Shown here in pieces: positions 1 to 5,196 of a DNA stretch of 5,196 nt. The notes beneath the pieces were generated by a model. That model was not told where the DNA came from. It saw nothing but the letters and a program-made list of their open reading frames with translations, and did not search any database. The position numbers and the translations under genes are program-made. Position 1 is the first letter of the stretch, and each line of letters begins with the position of its first letter. The stretch comes from JBIIUJ01 sp044340025 (lineage in GTDB: Bacteria > Pseudomonadota > Alphaproteobacteria > Caulobacterales > Aquidulcibacteraceae): assembly GCA_044340025.1 (NCBI GenBank), contig JBIIUJ010000163.1, forward strand, positions 1 through 5,196, given 5' to 3'.

Positions 1-146
1 TCGGCGCTCATGGCGATGGCGGCGAGGAGAGCCTTGGCGTCGTTCTCGACGGCCGCGACCGCGCCGGTTTCCTGGCACAGATCAAACAGGGCCGCCGCAT
101 AGCGCTCTGCGGCAGGCGTGACAGAAATGGCGGATCTCGCGCCCAA
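1..146 (-). CDS. atpH: ATP synthase F1 subunit delta, N-terminal part (runs off the left edge)
   Basis: Delta subunit (OSCP homologue) of F1Fo ATP synthase, which joins the top of F1 to the peripheral b stalk at the inner face of the cytoplasmic membrane. Only the first 48 codons are inside the window. The minus-strand reading gives the family's N-terminal signature AAERYAAALFDL at about residues 12-23, followed by the helical stretch CQETGAVAAVENDAKALLAA. No ATG or GTG lies in frame near this signature. The only fitting start is TTG at 146-144, which puts about 13 residues before the RY pair, as is usual in alphaproteobacteria. A modest GAGA Shine-Dalgarno element lies at 157-154, seven bases upstream. 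The longer open frame over 8-388 is offset by one base and is a shadow. The gene normally heads atpHAGDC in alphaproteobacteria, so the remaining F1 genes are expected beyond position 1 (family knowledge, not seen). Identity is firm; the start is likely but unproven. Confidence 0.87.
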   Translation of the reverse strand, partial: MGARSAISVTPAAERYAAALFDLCQETGAVAAVENDAKALLAAIAMSA

Positions 147-397
147 GGGCCGGTCTCGACAGGTTTGGTCCGGCGCGGGACGGCGCTCGCCGAACGAGGG
201 AAAGAAAAACCCTGAAAAATCAGAGACGGCGAAGGGCGAAGCGCGCCACCCTCACAACCGCGCGGGTCCCTAGCACGCACCTCGCCGCATCGCAACATCA
301 TGGGGCGCCCGGCGGGGGTGGGGGGTGGATGTGCGCCCATGCTCGCAAGTCGTATAGAGAATTCTAGTATCGTCGGAAAATGTCCCACCTAGCTTAC
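147..397. other. Intergenic region between the DNA methyltransferase stop and atpH
   Basis: This 251-base gap holds the probable atpH promoter and leader. No coding frame on either strand has a recognisable product. The part next to the methyltransferase (about 340-397) is AT-richer than the rest and contains a small palindrome, AGAATTCT (357-364). No hairpin followed by a T-run is visible after the methyltransferase stop at 398, so I see no intrinsic terminator. A GGGCGCCC palindrome at 303-310 (minus-strand reading) is unremarkable in DNA this rich in GC. Confidence 0.5.
267..295 (-). promoter_or_regulatory. Probable housekeeping promoter of atpH
   Basis: On the minus strand TTGCGA (295-290) is separated by exactly 17 bases from TAGGGA (272-267), within the context GCTAGGGA. 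The layout resembles alphaproteobacterial sigma-70-type promoters and matches the element in front of accA (same -35 hexamer, same spacing). It would start transcription near position 260 and leave a leader of about 115 bases before the TTG start of atpH. The leader holds a pyrimidine-rich stretch (about 193-220) but no clear riboregulator. The -10 hexamer is far from TATAAT, so this rests on position and on the parallel with accA. Confidence 0.45.
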
Positions 398-2800
398 CTA
401 GCCCGGCAAGAATCCAAGCTCGAAGACCTGCGGGCGAAGCTTTGCGGATAGGTCTGCATATGCAGCCTTGAAAGGGTCGAAGTCGGTGAATTCCGTATCG
501 CTAAAGGCCTCGAGCGCGCGGCGCACCTGATACCAACCTGCATCCGCGCGGCCCAGTTTGTATTCCTGTCTGATCTTGTTGGGGAAACTGATCGCATGGA
601 AGCGCTGGAACAGCTTACGGCCTTCGTTGAGTACGGCCAGAGCTTGGGGCGAGAATGTCATGTCTGCCATGTACCGCACCATGAAATCGCTCTCGAACCG
701 CGCCTTCGCGCCGATCTCACCTTCGGTGAAGGGGATGAAGTGATTGGTCAGCGACCAGTCCCGATCATTCCAACGCAGCCCGTCCGCCCCGGCTGTGAGG
801 TTCTTTCCAGCAAACAGCATCCAGACAAGACAATCGGACTTAAACTCGTCCGAGAGAGTCTGCGAGGGTTGCAGGAACTGGTCGTTGTGAATCATCCAGT
901 GGTGGTCAATCAACATACGAACAGAGAACAGAACTGCGGCTTTCGAGAGATTCTGCTTGGTGACAAAAAATGCACCAGCACTGCAATAACCTGACGACAA
1001 CAGGGCCGTTTGTTGTCCGGAATTCTGAAAGTCGTTGCCCTTGGCAATCATGCTGCCCAAAGCACCGTCAGCCCACCATTGGCCTCTCACGTCAATTGTG
1101 CTGGTTGTAGGGGTGATTGCATTTTTCAGCGGCAGGGCCGGCGTCTTGTTTGATCTCGGACGCAATATCCATTCGGCAAGCGGGGGACGAGGCAGTTCGC
1201 GGAAAAAGCTGCGTTGCCCGACCATGTCACCTGTTTTGTCGAGTGCGATCACGCCGATCGATTGGGCTGGCTGTTTCACTGCCAAACTCCAAATCAGAAA
1301 ACCGATTGGAAAATCGCCTTTCAGCCGGTCAAACGCCTTGCTGTGAACGATAAATCCGTCGAGATACTGTGCAGTCCATTGTTCACGAAAATGCTCGAAA
1401 TTGGGCGCGTTGACATATTTGAGAGTGCTGAACATCGCTAAGGTCGATTGCGGCAATTCCTGCATGATCCTGTGAAGGAATTGCACAAACAGCTCACGCG
1501 CGGCATAACCCAAATGCCCCATGCTGTGGCTGATCCGCGTCCTAGCCACCCTAGACTTCATCGCGGAATTAGCGCCGCCGTCCTTCATGTTATCGGCATT
1601 CATTGCCTCCGCATAAGGCGGGTTGATCAGCACCAGGATCGGCTTCGCGCCCTCCCTACCCTCTTTCGCATCGGCAATCGCCTGCCGCAGCGCCTGCGGC
1701 ACCTTGCCCGAAAGCGAATAGTCGATCTGCCCAAAATCGGTCACATCGTCGTTCAGATAATCATACTGAAAAATCTCGGCCCCGGCGAAGGCGGGGTTGC
1801 TGCGCATGATCGTCACGTCCGCCTGATCCAGCGTGGACATGAAGACATTGCGCAAGTTGTTGTGCTTCGCCTCCAGATGGCCGACCCCCGCACACATGTC
1901 CCAGACGATGTATTTCTGCTGCCAATCTGCCCCCAGGGTCGCAGCCAGCTGTCCATAGGCTTTGTCCACGATGTGCAGCGGAGTATAGAACGCCCCTTTG
2001 AACTTCTGCTCGTCCAGCGGCAGCAGGCTGTCGCGCCGTTCCAGCAGATAATGCCGATGTTTCTTTTCGGGCGGTCGGTGATAGATGTTCCAGAAATTGC
2101 GATAGCCGCGCACGCTGGCAAGTTCGTATTGCTCGGCCCCAAGGATGAAAACTGGCTTGTCGCCGCTGAACAAAAGGCGAGCGGGCAGGTCCCGCATCGC
2201 TTCGTTGCGCCCGTCATGCATGATGTCGGCAAAGAACAGCACGGCGTAATCCGCCTCGCGCCTTACGCCGAGTTCGACGCCAACCATCGCCACCCATTTG
2301 TCGAAGACCTGCCGCAGATTCTCGGGCGTGATCGGGGTGCGGATGATCCGGCCCTCGCGTACCGCATCCTTCGCGGCCTTGATGAACTCTGCCTCGTAGC
2401 CTTCGATCTGGTAGAGGATGAAATGGGTTTCGATGGTCGGTGCGATCTGGGCAGCAAGCGCCTTGTCCGCCGCCGAACCGGATTTGGGCCAGACGATGGT
2501 CTTGTCATCAAGCAGCGGCATGGCGTGCTCGGTTGCCATCAGGGCCGCCTTTTCGCGGTCGATCACGCATAGGAAACCGGGGATCGCCTCGCCCCGCTTG
2601 CGCGCGGCGCGAACGTAAACCAGCAGTTGGGCGAACATCAGCAGCGGCGGGGTGGGGGTCTCCTTGGCCTCGAACCAGATTTCCGGGGTCTGGATATCGA
2701 CCAAGCCCTTGTTCACACTTTTGAGACCAAGCACCTTGATATAGGCGTCTTTGACGTCTTCCTCGGTTCTGGCGCGGGTCAGTGCTGCGTGCAGGCTCAT
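398..2800 (-). CDS. Single-polypeptide adenine DNA methyltransferase with nuclease-like N-terminus (type IIG-like restriction-modification enzyme)
   Basis: An 800-residue protein predicted to methylate adenine N6 in DNA using S-adenosylmethionine, and probably to cut unmodified DNA. Visible order: residues 1-65 show a PD-(D/E)XK-like pattern, with D35, then WFEAK (E44, K46) ending a strand, then QLLVY (Q58, Y62), which fits the QxxxY motif of RecB-type nucleases. Residues 160-265 form a helical linker. KGAFYTP (268-274) is the pre-methylase motif X. VWDMCAGVGHLE (299-310) is SAM motif I. STLDQAD (322-328) and FQYDYLNDD (344-352) fit motifs II and III. LINPPY (391-396) is the catalytic NPPY of gamma-class N6-adenine methylases. 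FSTLK (457-461) and KGDFPIGFLIW (494-504) are later family blocks. Residues 510-800 are probably target recognition and match no motif I know. The ATG at 2800 is chosen because GGGAGA lies nine bases upstream (2815-2810). An ATG at 3016 adds 72 residues without motifs and overlaps vapC. No separate specificity or helicase gene is present. The 3' part is poorer in GC than its neighbours, suggesting transfer. The methylase call is firm; active cleavage is inferred. Confidence 0.85.
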   Translation of the reverse strand: MSLHAALTRARTEEDVKDAYIKVLGLKSVNKGLVDIQTPEIWFEAKETPTPPLLMFAQLLVYVRAARKRGEAIPGFLCVIDREKAALMATEHAMPLLDDKTIVWPKSGSAADKALAAQIAPTIETHFILYQIEGYEAEFIKAAKDAVREGRIIRTPITPENLRQVFDKWVAMVGVELGVRREADYAVLFFADIMHDGRNEAMRDLPARLLFSGDKPVFILGAEQYELASVRGYRNFWNIYHRPPEKKHRHYLLERRDSLLPLDEQKFKGAFYTPLHIVDKAYGQLAATLGADWQQKYIVWDMCAGVGHLEAKHNNLRNVFMSTLDQADVTIMRSNPAFAGAEIFQYDYLNDDVTDFGQIDYSLSGKVPQALRQAIADAKEGREGAKPILVLINPPYAEAMNADNMKDGGANSAMKSRVARTRISHSMGHLGYAARELFVQFLHRIMQELPQSTLAMFSTLKYVNAPNFEHFREQWTAQYLDGFIVHSKAFDRLKGDFPIGFLIWSLAVKQPAQSIGVIALDKTGDMVGQRSFFRELPRPPLAEWILRPRSNKTPALPLKNAITPTTSTIDVRGQWWADGALGSMIAKGNDFQNSGQQTALLSSGYCSAGAFFVTKQNLSKAAVLFSVRMLIDHHWMIHNDQFLQPSQTLSDEFKSDCLVWMLFAGKNLTAGADGLRWNDRDWSLTNHFIPFTEGEIGAKARFESDFMVRYMADMTFSPQALAVLNEGRKLFQRFHAISFPNKIRQEYKLGRADAGWYQVRRALEAFSDTEFTDFDPFKAAYADLSAKLRPQVFELGFLPG

Positions 2801-2997
2801 GCAAAGAGGTCTCCCAAAAAGGCGGCCTTCCTGACTACCTGGACGCTGCCACAACAGATCATAGCGGCCTAGTAGACCGATACAGCCAAGCGGCGACTTT
2901 CCGAGCGGGGAGCGCTTGCCGGGGACTTTCTCCTCCAGGCCACCCAGCCATCCGGAAACGCTCGCTTGTCCTCCCCCGGCGGCCACCGCCGAGGCGA
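2801..2997. other. Gap between vapC and the methyltransferase gene, with leader and weak hairpins
   Basis: These 197 bases separate the toxin gene from the restriction-modification gene, both on the minus strand. On that strand I see a GC-rich hairpin just after vapC (stem CGGCGG/CCGCCG, 2977-2991, no T-run), a -10-like TATGAT (2863-2858) whose nearest -35-like TTGGCT is 20 bases away, and a short stem GAAGG/CCTTT (2830-2818) running into Ts just before the methyltransferase Shine-Dalgarno. The spacing suggests the methyltransferase can have its own promoter, but none is convincing. The frame is open across the gap, yet its translation shows no domain. Confidence 0.4.
2810..2815 (-). promoter_or_regulatory. 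Ribosome binding site that fixes the methyltransferase start
   Basis: GGGAGA on the minus strand lies nine bases before the ATG at 2800-2798. It is the best Shine-Dalgarno match near any candidate start of this long frame, which otherwise stays open up to an ATG at 3016. It is the main reason for the 800-residue model. Confidence 0.65.
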
Positions 2998-3423
2998 TCA
3001 CTCTGCCGTGGCCCATGGGTCGAGGATCCGCACGCCCATCCCCCTGAAATCCTTCCCATTGCGGGTGACGAGCGTGAGCCCGTGGACGAGGGCGGTCGCT
3101 GCGATCCAGCCGTCGCGCTCGCTGGCCGGGTCCGGGGCGTTCAGGCGGGCGCAGACGGTCGCGGTTGCCGCGTCCATCGCCAGCACCCGCCCCTGAAAGG
3201 CCGGCGCCACCACGCCGACGAGCCAGCGCCGCAGCCGTGCGCCCTGGTCAGGATCGCGCCGCTCCATCCGGACTACGCCCAATTCCAGCTCGAACATCGT
3301 CATCGCGGAGAGAAAGGTGACGCCGGGATCGGTCGCGGCCAGCCATGCGACGACTGCCGGGGAGGCCCGACCGGCTGCGACCTTGCGGCTTTCGGACACG
3401 ACATTCGTGTCGAGCAGGAACAT
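2998..3423 (-). CDS. vapC: VapC/FitB-family PIN-domain toxin
   Basis: Toxin of a type II toxin-antitoxin pair: a small Mg-dependent ribonuclease which, in characterised relatives, cleaves tRNA or rRNA and stops translation. The 141-residue length is typical of PIN toxins. It opens with MFLLDTNVVSE, giving the first catalytic Asp (D5) and the TN pair. SAMTMFELELGVV (39-51) supplies the second acid, E45. RDGWIAATA (103-111) supplies D104, and LVTRNGKDF (118-126) is the closing motif with R121, N122 and D125. All the acids expected for metal binding are present, so the toxin looks intact. Its ATG (3423-3421) overlaps the antitoxin stop as TGATG, which points to translational coupling and antitoxin-first expression. 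The frame extends far upstream, but the VLLDTN-type N-terminus and the overlap decide this start. The RNA target cannot be told from sequence. Confidence 0.93.
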   Translation of the reverse strand: MFLLDTNVVSESRKVAAGRASPAVVAWLAATDPGVTFLSAMTMFELELGVVRMERRDPDQGARLRRWLVGVVAPAFQGRVLAMDAATATVCARLNAPDPASERDGWIAATALVHGLTLVTRNGKDFRGMGVRILDPWATAE

Positions 3424-3674
3424 CAGTCGAAATCCGCCGCCCGGGCCGCCCCCTGCGCCTTGGGCGGCTCGAACGCGAAGTCCTGGTCGTCGCCGGGGGC
3501 GAGGACGTCCAGCAACGTCCTGCCCTGGCCCGCGAGCGCCCGGTAATGGTCGATCGCCATGACGACGAGCGCCGGGCGGTCGCGATCGGTTATGAAGACA
3601 GGGCCCTGCGCCGCCGCGCGTTTGACGCCGGCTGGATCGCGGTTGAACTCGCGGCTGGTGAAGGTGATCTGCAT
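3423..3674 (-). CDS. Phd/YefM-family antitoxin paired with the VapC toxin
   Basis: An 83-residue antitoxin that should bind and block the adjacent PIN toxin and, with it, repress its own promoter. The N-terminal half fits the Phd/YefM DNA-binding fold: MQITFTSREFNRDPAGVKRAA (1-21), then GPVFITDRDRPALVVMAIDHYRAL (24-47), the strand-turn-strand-helix typical of the family. The C-terminal tail (about 52-83, rich in D, P and A, with FAFEPPKA at about 66-73) is the segment that usually wraps the toxin. The ATG at 3674 is preferred over an upstream in-frame TTG at 3716, because the family begins with an MQxTFxSREF-like strand and the longer form would be read through the operator palindrome. The Shine-Dalgarno is weak (AGCAGGG, about ten bases upstream). 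The pairing is mixed: a Phd-type antitoxin with a VapC/FitB-type toxin, a combination known in proteobacteria. It is the first gene of the pair. Confidence 0.88.
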   Translation of the reverse strand: MQITFTSREFNRDPAGVKRAAAQGPVFITDRDRPALVVMAIDHYRALAGQGRTLLDVLAPGDDQDFAFEPPKAQGAARAADFD

Positions 3675-3697
3675 GCCTGCGCGCCCTGCTGTGCGGA

Positions 3698-3715
3698 TGT
3701 CTGTATATACAGACA
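3698..3715. promoter_or_regulatory. Perfect 18-base palindrome, probable operator of the toxin-antitoxin operon
   Basis: TGTCTGTATATACAGACA is a perfect inverted repeat with no spacer, ending 23 bases before the antitoxin ATG. It is an AT-rich island in very GC-rich DNA, and its centre, TGTATATACA, also supplies a TATA-type -10-like sequence. Phd/YefM antitoxins are known to repress their own operons through palindromes (YefM sites have TGTACA cores), so binding by the antitoxin or antitoxin-toxin complex is a reasoned inference. A matching -35 at standard spacing is not clear; a TTGACC on the minus strand at 3741-3736 lies too far away. Confidence 0.7.
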
Positions 3716-3797
3716 ATGGGGGTTGGGCGGCGCAGGGTCAAGCGGCGCTTGCTCGCTCCCGTTCTGTCCGCCCCCATCCCCCGCGCACCCCTCGCTC

Positions 3798-3826
3798 TTG
3801 CGATCCCCACCGCGCCCGCCTAGAGG
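3798..3826 (+). promoter_or_regulatory. Probable promoter of accA
   Basis: TTGCGA (3798-3803), a 17-base spacer and TAGAGG (3821-3826) repeat the layout found upstream of atpH. Transcription would begin near 3833, about 30 bases before the accA ATG. The -10 is poor against TATAAT. The case rests on spacing, position and agreement with the atpH element. Confidence 0.4.
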
Positions 3827-3864
3827 CAGGGGGCGGCGCAGAGGCGGCCGCGCCGGCGAGACTG

Positions 3865-4833
3865 ATGGCTGACGCCAAGCGCACCTATCTCGAGTTCGAG
3901 AAGCCCATCGCGGAACTCGAAGCCAAGATCGACGAGCTCTCCGCCGCCGCCGATGCGAGCGGGGCCGTGGCTGCGCGCGAGGAGGTGGGCCGTCTGCGCC
4001 AGAAGTCGGCGCGCGCGCTCGATGATCTCTACGCCCGGCTCGATCCCTGGCAGAAGACGCTCGTGGCGCGCCATCCCGATCGGCCCCGGTTTCAGGATTA
4101 TGTCGCGGGCCTCGTCAGCGATTTCGTGGAACTCGCCGGCGACCGGAAGTTTGGCGAGGATTCCGCCATTCTGGGCGGGCTCGGCCGGCTGAAGGGCCGG
4201 CGCGTGGTGGTGCTGGGCCACGAGAAGGGCCGCACCACCCAGGATCGGCTGAAGCACAATTTCGGCATGGCGCGGCCGGAGGGCTATCGCAAGGCCGTGC
4301 GGCTGATGGATCTGGCCGAGCGGTTCGGCCTGCCGGTGGTGAGCTTTGTGGATACCGCCGGCGCCTATCCGGGGCTTGACGCCGAAGCGCGCGGTCAGGC
4401 CGAAGCCATCGCGCGCGCCACCGAGCGCTGCCTCACGCTGGGCGTGCCCATGGTGACGCTGATCGCGGGGGAAGGCGGATCGGGCGGGGCGGTGGCCATC
4501 GCCTCGGCCAACAGCGTGCTGATGCTGGAGCATGCGATCTATTCGGTGATCTCGCCGGAGGGCGCGGCCTCCATCCTCTGGCGCGACAGCGCGCGCGCCA
4601 GAGACGCCGCCACGGCCATGAAGATCACCGCTCAGGACCTGCTCGGCCTCAAGGTCATCGACGGCATTATCCCGGAGCCTTCGGGCGGAGCGCACCGGCA
4701 TGTGGCGGCCACGATCAAGGCGGTGGGCGACACGGTCGACAAGGAGCTGACGCGCCTTGCGCGGCTCACGCCCGAAGCGCTGCGCGCCCAGCGCCGCGAC
4801 CGCTTCCTCGCCATCGGCCGCGTCCTGGCCTGA
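3865..4833 (+). CDS. accA: Acetyl-CoA carboxylase carboxyltransferase subunit alpha
   Basis: Alpha subunit of the alpha2-beta2 carboxyltransferase of acetyl-CoA carboxylase. With AccD it moves the carboxyl group from biotin on AccB to acetyl-CoA, making malonyl-CoA for fatty-acid synthesis in the cytoplasm. The 322 residues are full length for the family. The N-terminus, TYLEFEKPIAELEAKIDEL (7-25), begins the usual helical, coiled-coil-like segment, to about 60. The crotonase-type core follows: LAGDRKFGEDSAILGGL (90-106), GHEKGRTTQDRLKHNFGMA (118-136), RPEGYRKAVRLMDLAERFG (137-155), VDTAGAYPG (162-170). The oxyanion-hole glycines are in GEGGSGGA (202-209) and SPEGAASILW (230-239). The last block has Ala where E. 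coli has Cys (SPEGCAS), probably a conservative change. The ATG at 3865 matches the family start; a longer open frame upstream has no family match and runs through the toxin-antitoxin operator. The Shine-Dalgarno is poor (GGCGAG). Downstream, siroheme synthase converges. Confidence 0.97.
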   Translation: MADAKRTYLEFEKPIAELEAKIDELSAAADASGAVAAREEVGRLRQKSARALDDLYARLDPWQKTLVARHPDRPRFQDYVAGLVSDFVELAGDRKFGEDSAILGGLGRLKGRRVVVLGHEKGRTTQDRLKHNFGMARPEGYRKAVRLMDLAERFGLPVVSFVDTAGAYPGLDAEARGQAEAIARATERCLTLGVPMVTLIAGEGGSGGAVAIASANSVLMLEHAIYSVISPEGAASILWRDSARARDAATAMKITAQDLLGLKVIDGIIPEPSGGAHRHVAATIKAVGDTVDKELTRLARLTPEALRAQRRDRFLAIGRVLA

Positions 4834-4842
4834 GACGCCGCT

Positions 4843-5196
4843 TCAGATCAGCCCGCGCGCGAGAAACAGCGCCTCGGCGGCGGCCTTGATCGCGGCGGGG
4901 GAGGCGCCCTCGGCGCGCAGTCGCTCGCGTTCGGCTGCGGCGGCTTCCAGCGCCTCGCCCCAGGCTTCGGGAAACGCCTGCGCCAACTGCGCCCGCGCAA
5001 GGCCCGCCGCCGCCGGGCTGGCGCCGCCCGTGCCCACCGCCAGCGTCATTCGCCCGCGGCGCACCACGGCGGGGGTGTGAAAATCGCACTGGTCGAGCAC
5101 GTCTTCCAGATTGACCAGAACCCGGTGCGCTCGTGCAGCCTGCGTCAGCGGGCGGGCGGCGTCCGGCGCCAGATCCGCGATCCACAGCACGTGCAG
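4843..5196 (-). CDS. Siroheme synthase: precorrin-2 dehydrogenase/sirohydrochlorin ferrochelatase, C-terminal part (runs off the right edge)
   Basis: The last 117 residues of a stand-alone siroheme synthase (Met8p/SirC type, equal to the N-terminal half of CysG). It oxidises precorrin-2 with NAD and inserts iron to give siroheme, the cofactor of sulfite and nitrite reductases. The visible part begins near the end of the NAD-binding fold. VLVNLEDVLDQCDFHTPAVV (26-45 of the fragment) matches the CysG block around its catalytic Asp; D32 aligns by eye with CysG D104. AVGTGGASPAAAG (53-65) is the conserved glycine-rich turn leading into the dimerisation helices. The protein stops 52 residues after that turn, so the uroporphyrinogen methyltransferase domain of full CysG is absent and must be encoded elsewhere if siroheme is made. 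The start lies beyond 5196; a GTG at 5190 is internal. Its stop is 9 bases from that of the converging accA. Confidence 0.88.
   Translation of the reverse strand: MHVLWIADLAPDAARPLTQAARAHRVLVNLEDVLDQCDFHTPAVVRRGRMTLAVGTGGASPAAAGLARAQLAQAFPEAWGEALEAAAAERERLRAEGASPAAIKAAAEALFLARGLI

Noticed and set aside
353..374. Possible inverted repeat or phage attachment site around the AGAATTCT palindrome
   Set aside because: Only the central 8 bases are symmetric, and I found no matching copy on the other side of the accessory block.
8..388. Minus-strand open frame over the atpH region
   Set aside because: It is one base out of frame with the clear ATP synthase delta signature and has low-complexity P/R/S content.
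1448..2572. Long plus-strand open frame (374 residues) opposite the methyltransferase
   Set aside because: Its translation is rich in R, H and P, shows no domain, and mirrors the codon pattern of the real minus-strand gene; it is an antisense shadow.
2977..2991. Rho-independent terminator after vapC
   Set aside because: The 6-base GC stem is real, but no T-run follows on the minus strand, and such stems are frequent in DNA of this composition.
2801..3016. N-terminal extension of the methyltransferase to an ATG at 3016 (872 residues)
   Set aside because: The extra 72 residues show no motif, overlap the end of vapC, and lack a good ribosome binding site, while GGGAGA sits at proper distance from the ATG at 2800.
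3675..3716. Longer antitoxin starting at TTG 3716
   Set aside because: It would translate the palindrome; the MQITFTSREF start at 3674 fits the Phd/YefM family.
3559..3864. Upstream in-frame extension of accA to 3559
   Set aside because: The extra 102 residues match no AccA N-terminus and run through the antitoxin gene, the operator palindrome and the accA promoter.
3820..4701. Minus-strand open frame opposite accA
   Set aside because: Antisense shadow of a well-identified gene; H/A/R-rich translation without a domain.

Overview
This high-GC window (about 70-80% G+C in accA) looks like an alphaproteobacterial chromosome. The evidence is the alphaproteobacterial style of the AccA and ATP synthase delta sequences and the promoter-like elements in front of both housekeeping genes. 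I cannot place it below class; Caulobacterales, Maricaulales or Sphingomonadales would all fit by eye.

Layout: positions 1-146 (minus) hold the first 48 codons of atpH, the F1Fo ATP synthase delta subunit, which opens with a TTG codon and has a promoter-like element about 120 bases upstream. Positions 398-3674 form a block of three genes, all on the minus strand. In transcription order these are a Phd/YefM-type antitoxin (3423-3674), a VapC/FitB-type PIN-domain toxin (2998-3423, start overlapping the antitoxin stop by one base) and an 800-residue adenine-specific DNA methyltransferase (398-2800). The methyltransferase carries a nuclease-like N-terminus, which suggests a one-protein type IIG-like restriction-modification enzyme. 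Positions 3865-4833 (plus) hold complete accA (acetyl-CoA carboxylase carboxyltransferase alpha). Positions 4843-5196 (minus) hold the C-terminal part of a stand-alone siroheme synthase (precorrin-2 dehydrogenase/ferrochelatase), converging on accA with only 9 bases between stop codons.

How it fits together: core metabolism (ATP synthase, fatty-acid initiation, siroheme) flanks an accessory defence/addiction module. The toxin-antitoxin pair is preceded by a perfect 18-base palindrome, the likely autoregulatory operator. The restriction-modification gene is clearly lower in GC over its 3' part than the flanking genes. The most interesting items are the fused nuclease-methyltransferase, the operator palindrome, and the co-directional pairing of an addiction module with a putative restriction system between housekeeping genes. 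I found no RNA genes, CRISPR array, transposase, or flanking repeats that would mark an integration event. No gene-free stretch exceeds 300 bases; the longest is 147-397.
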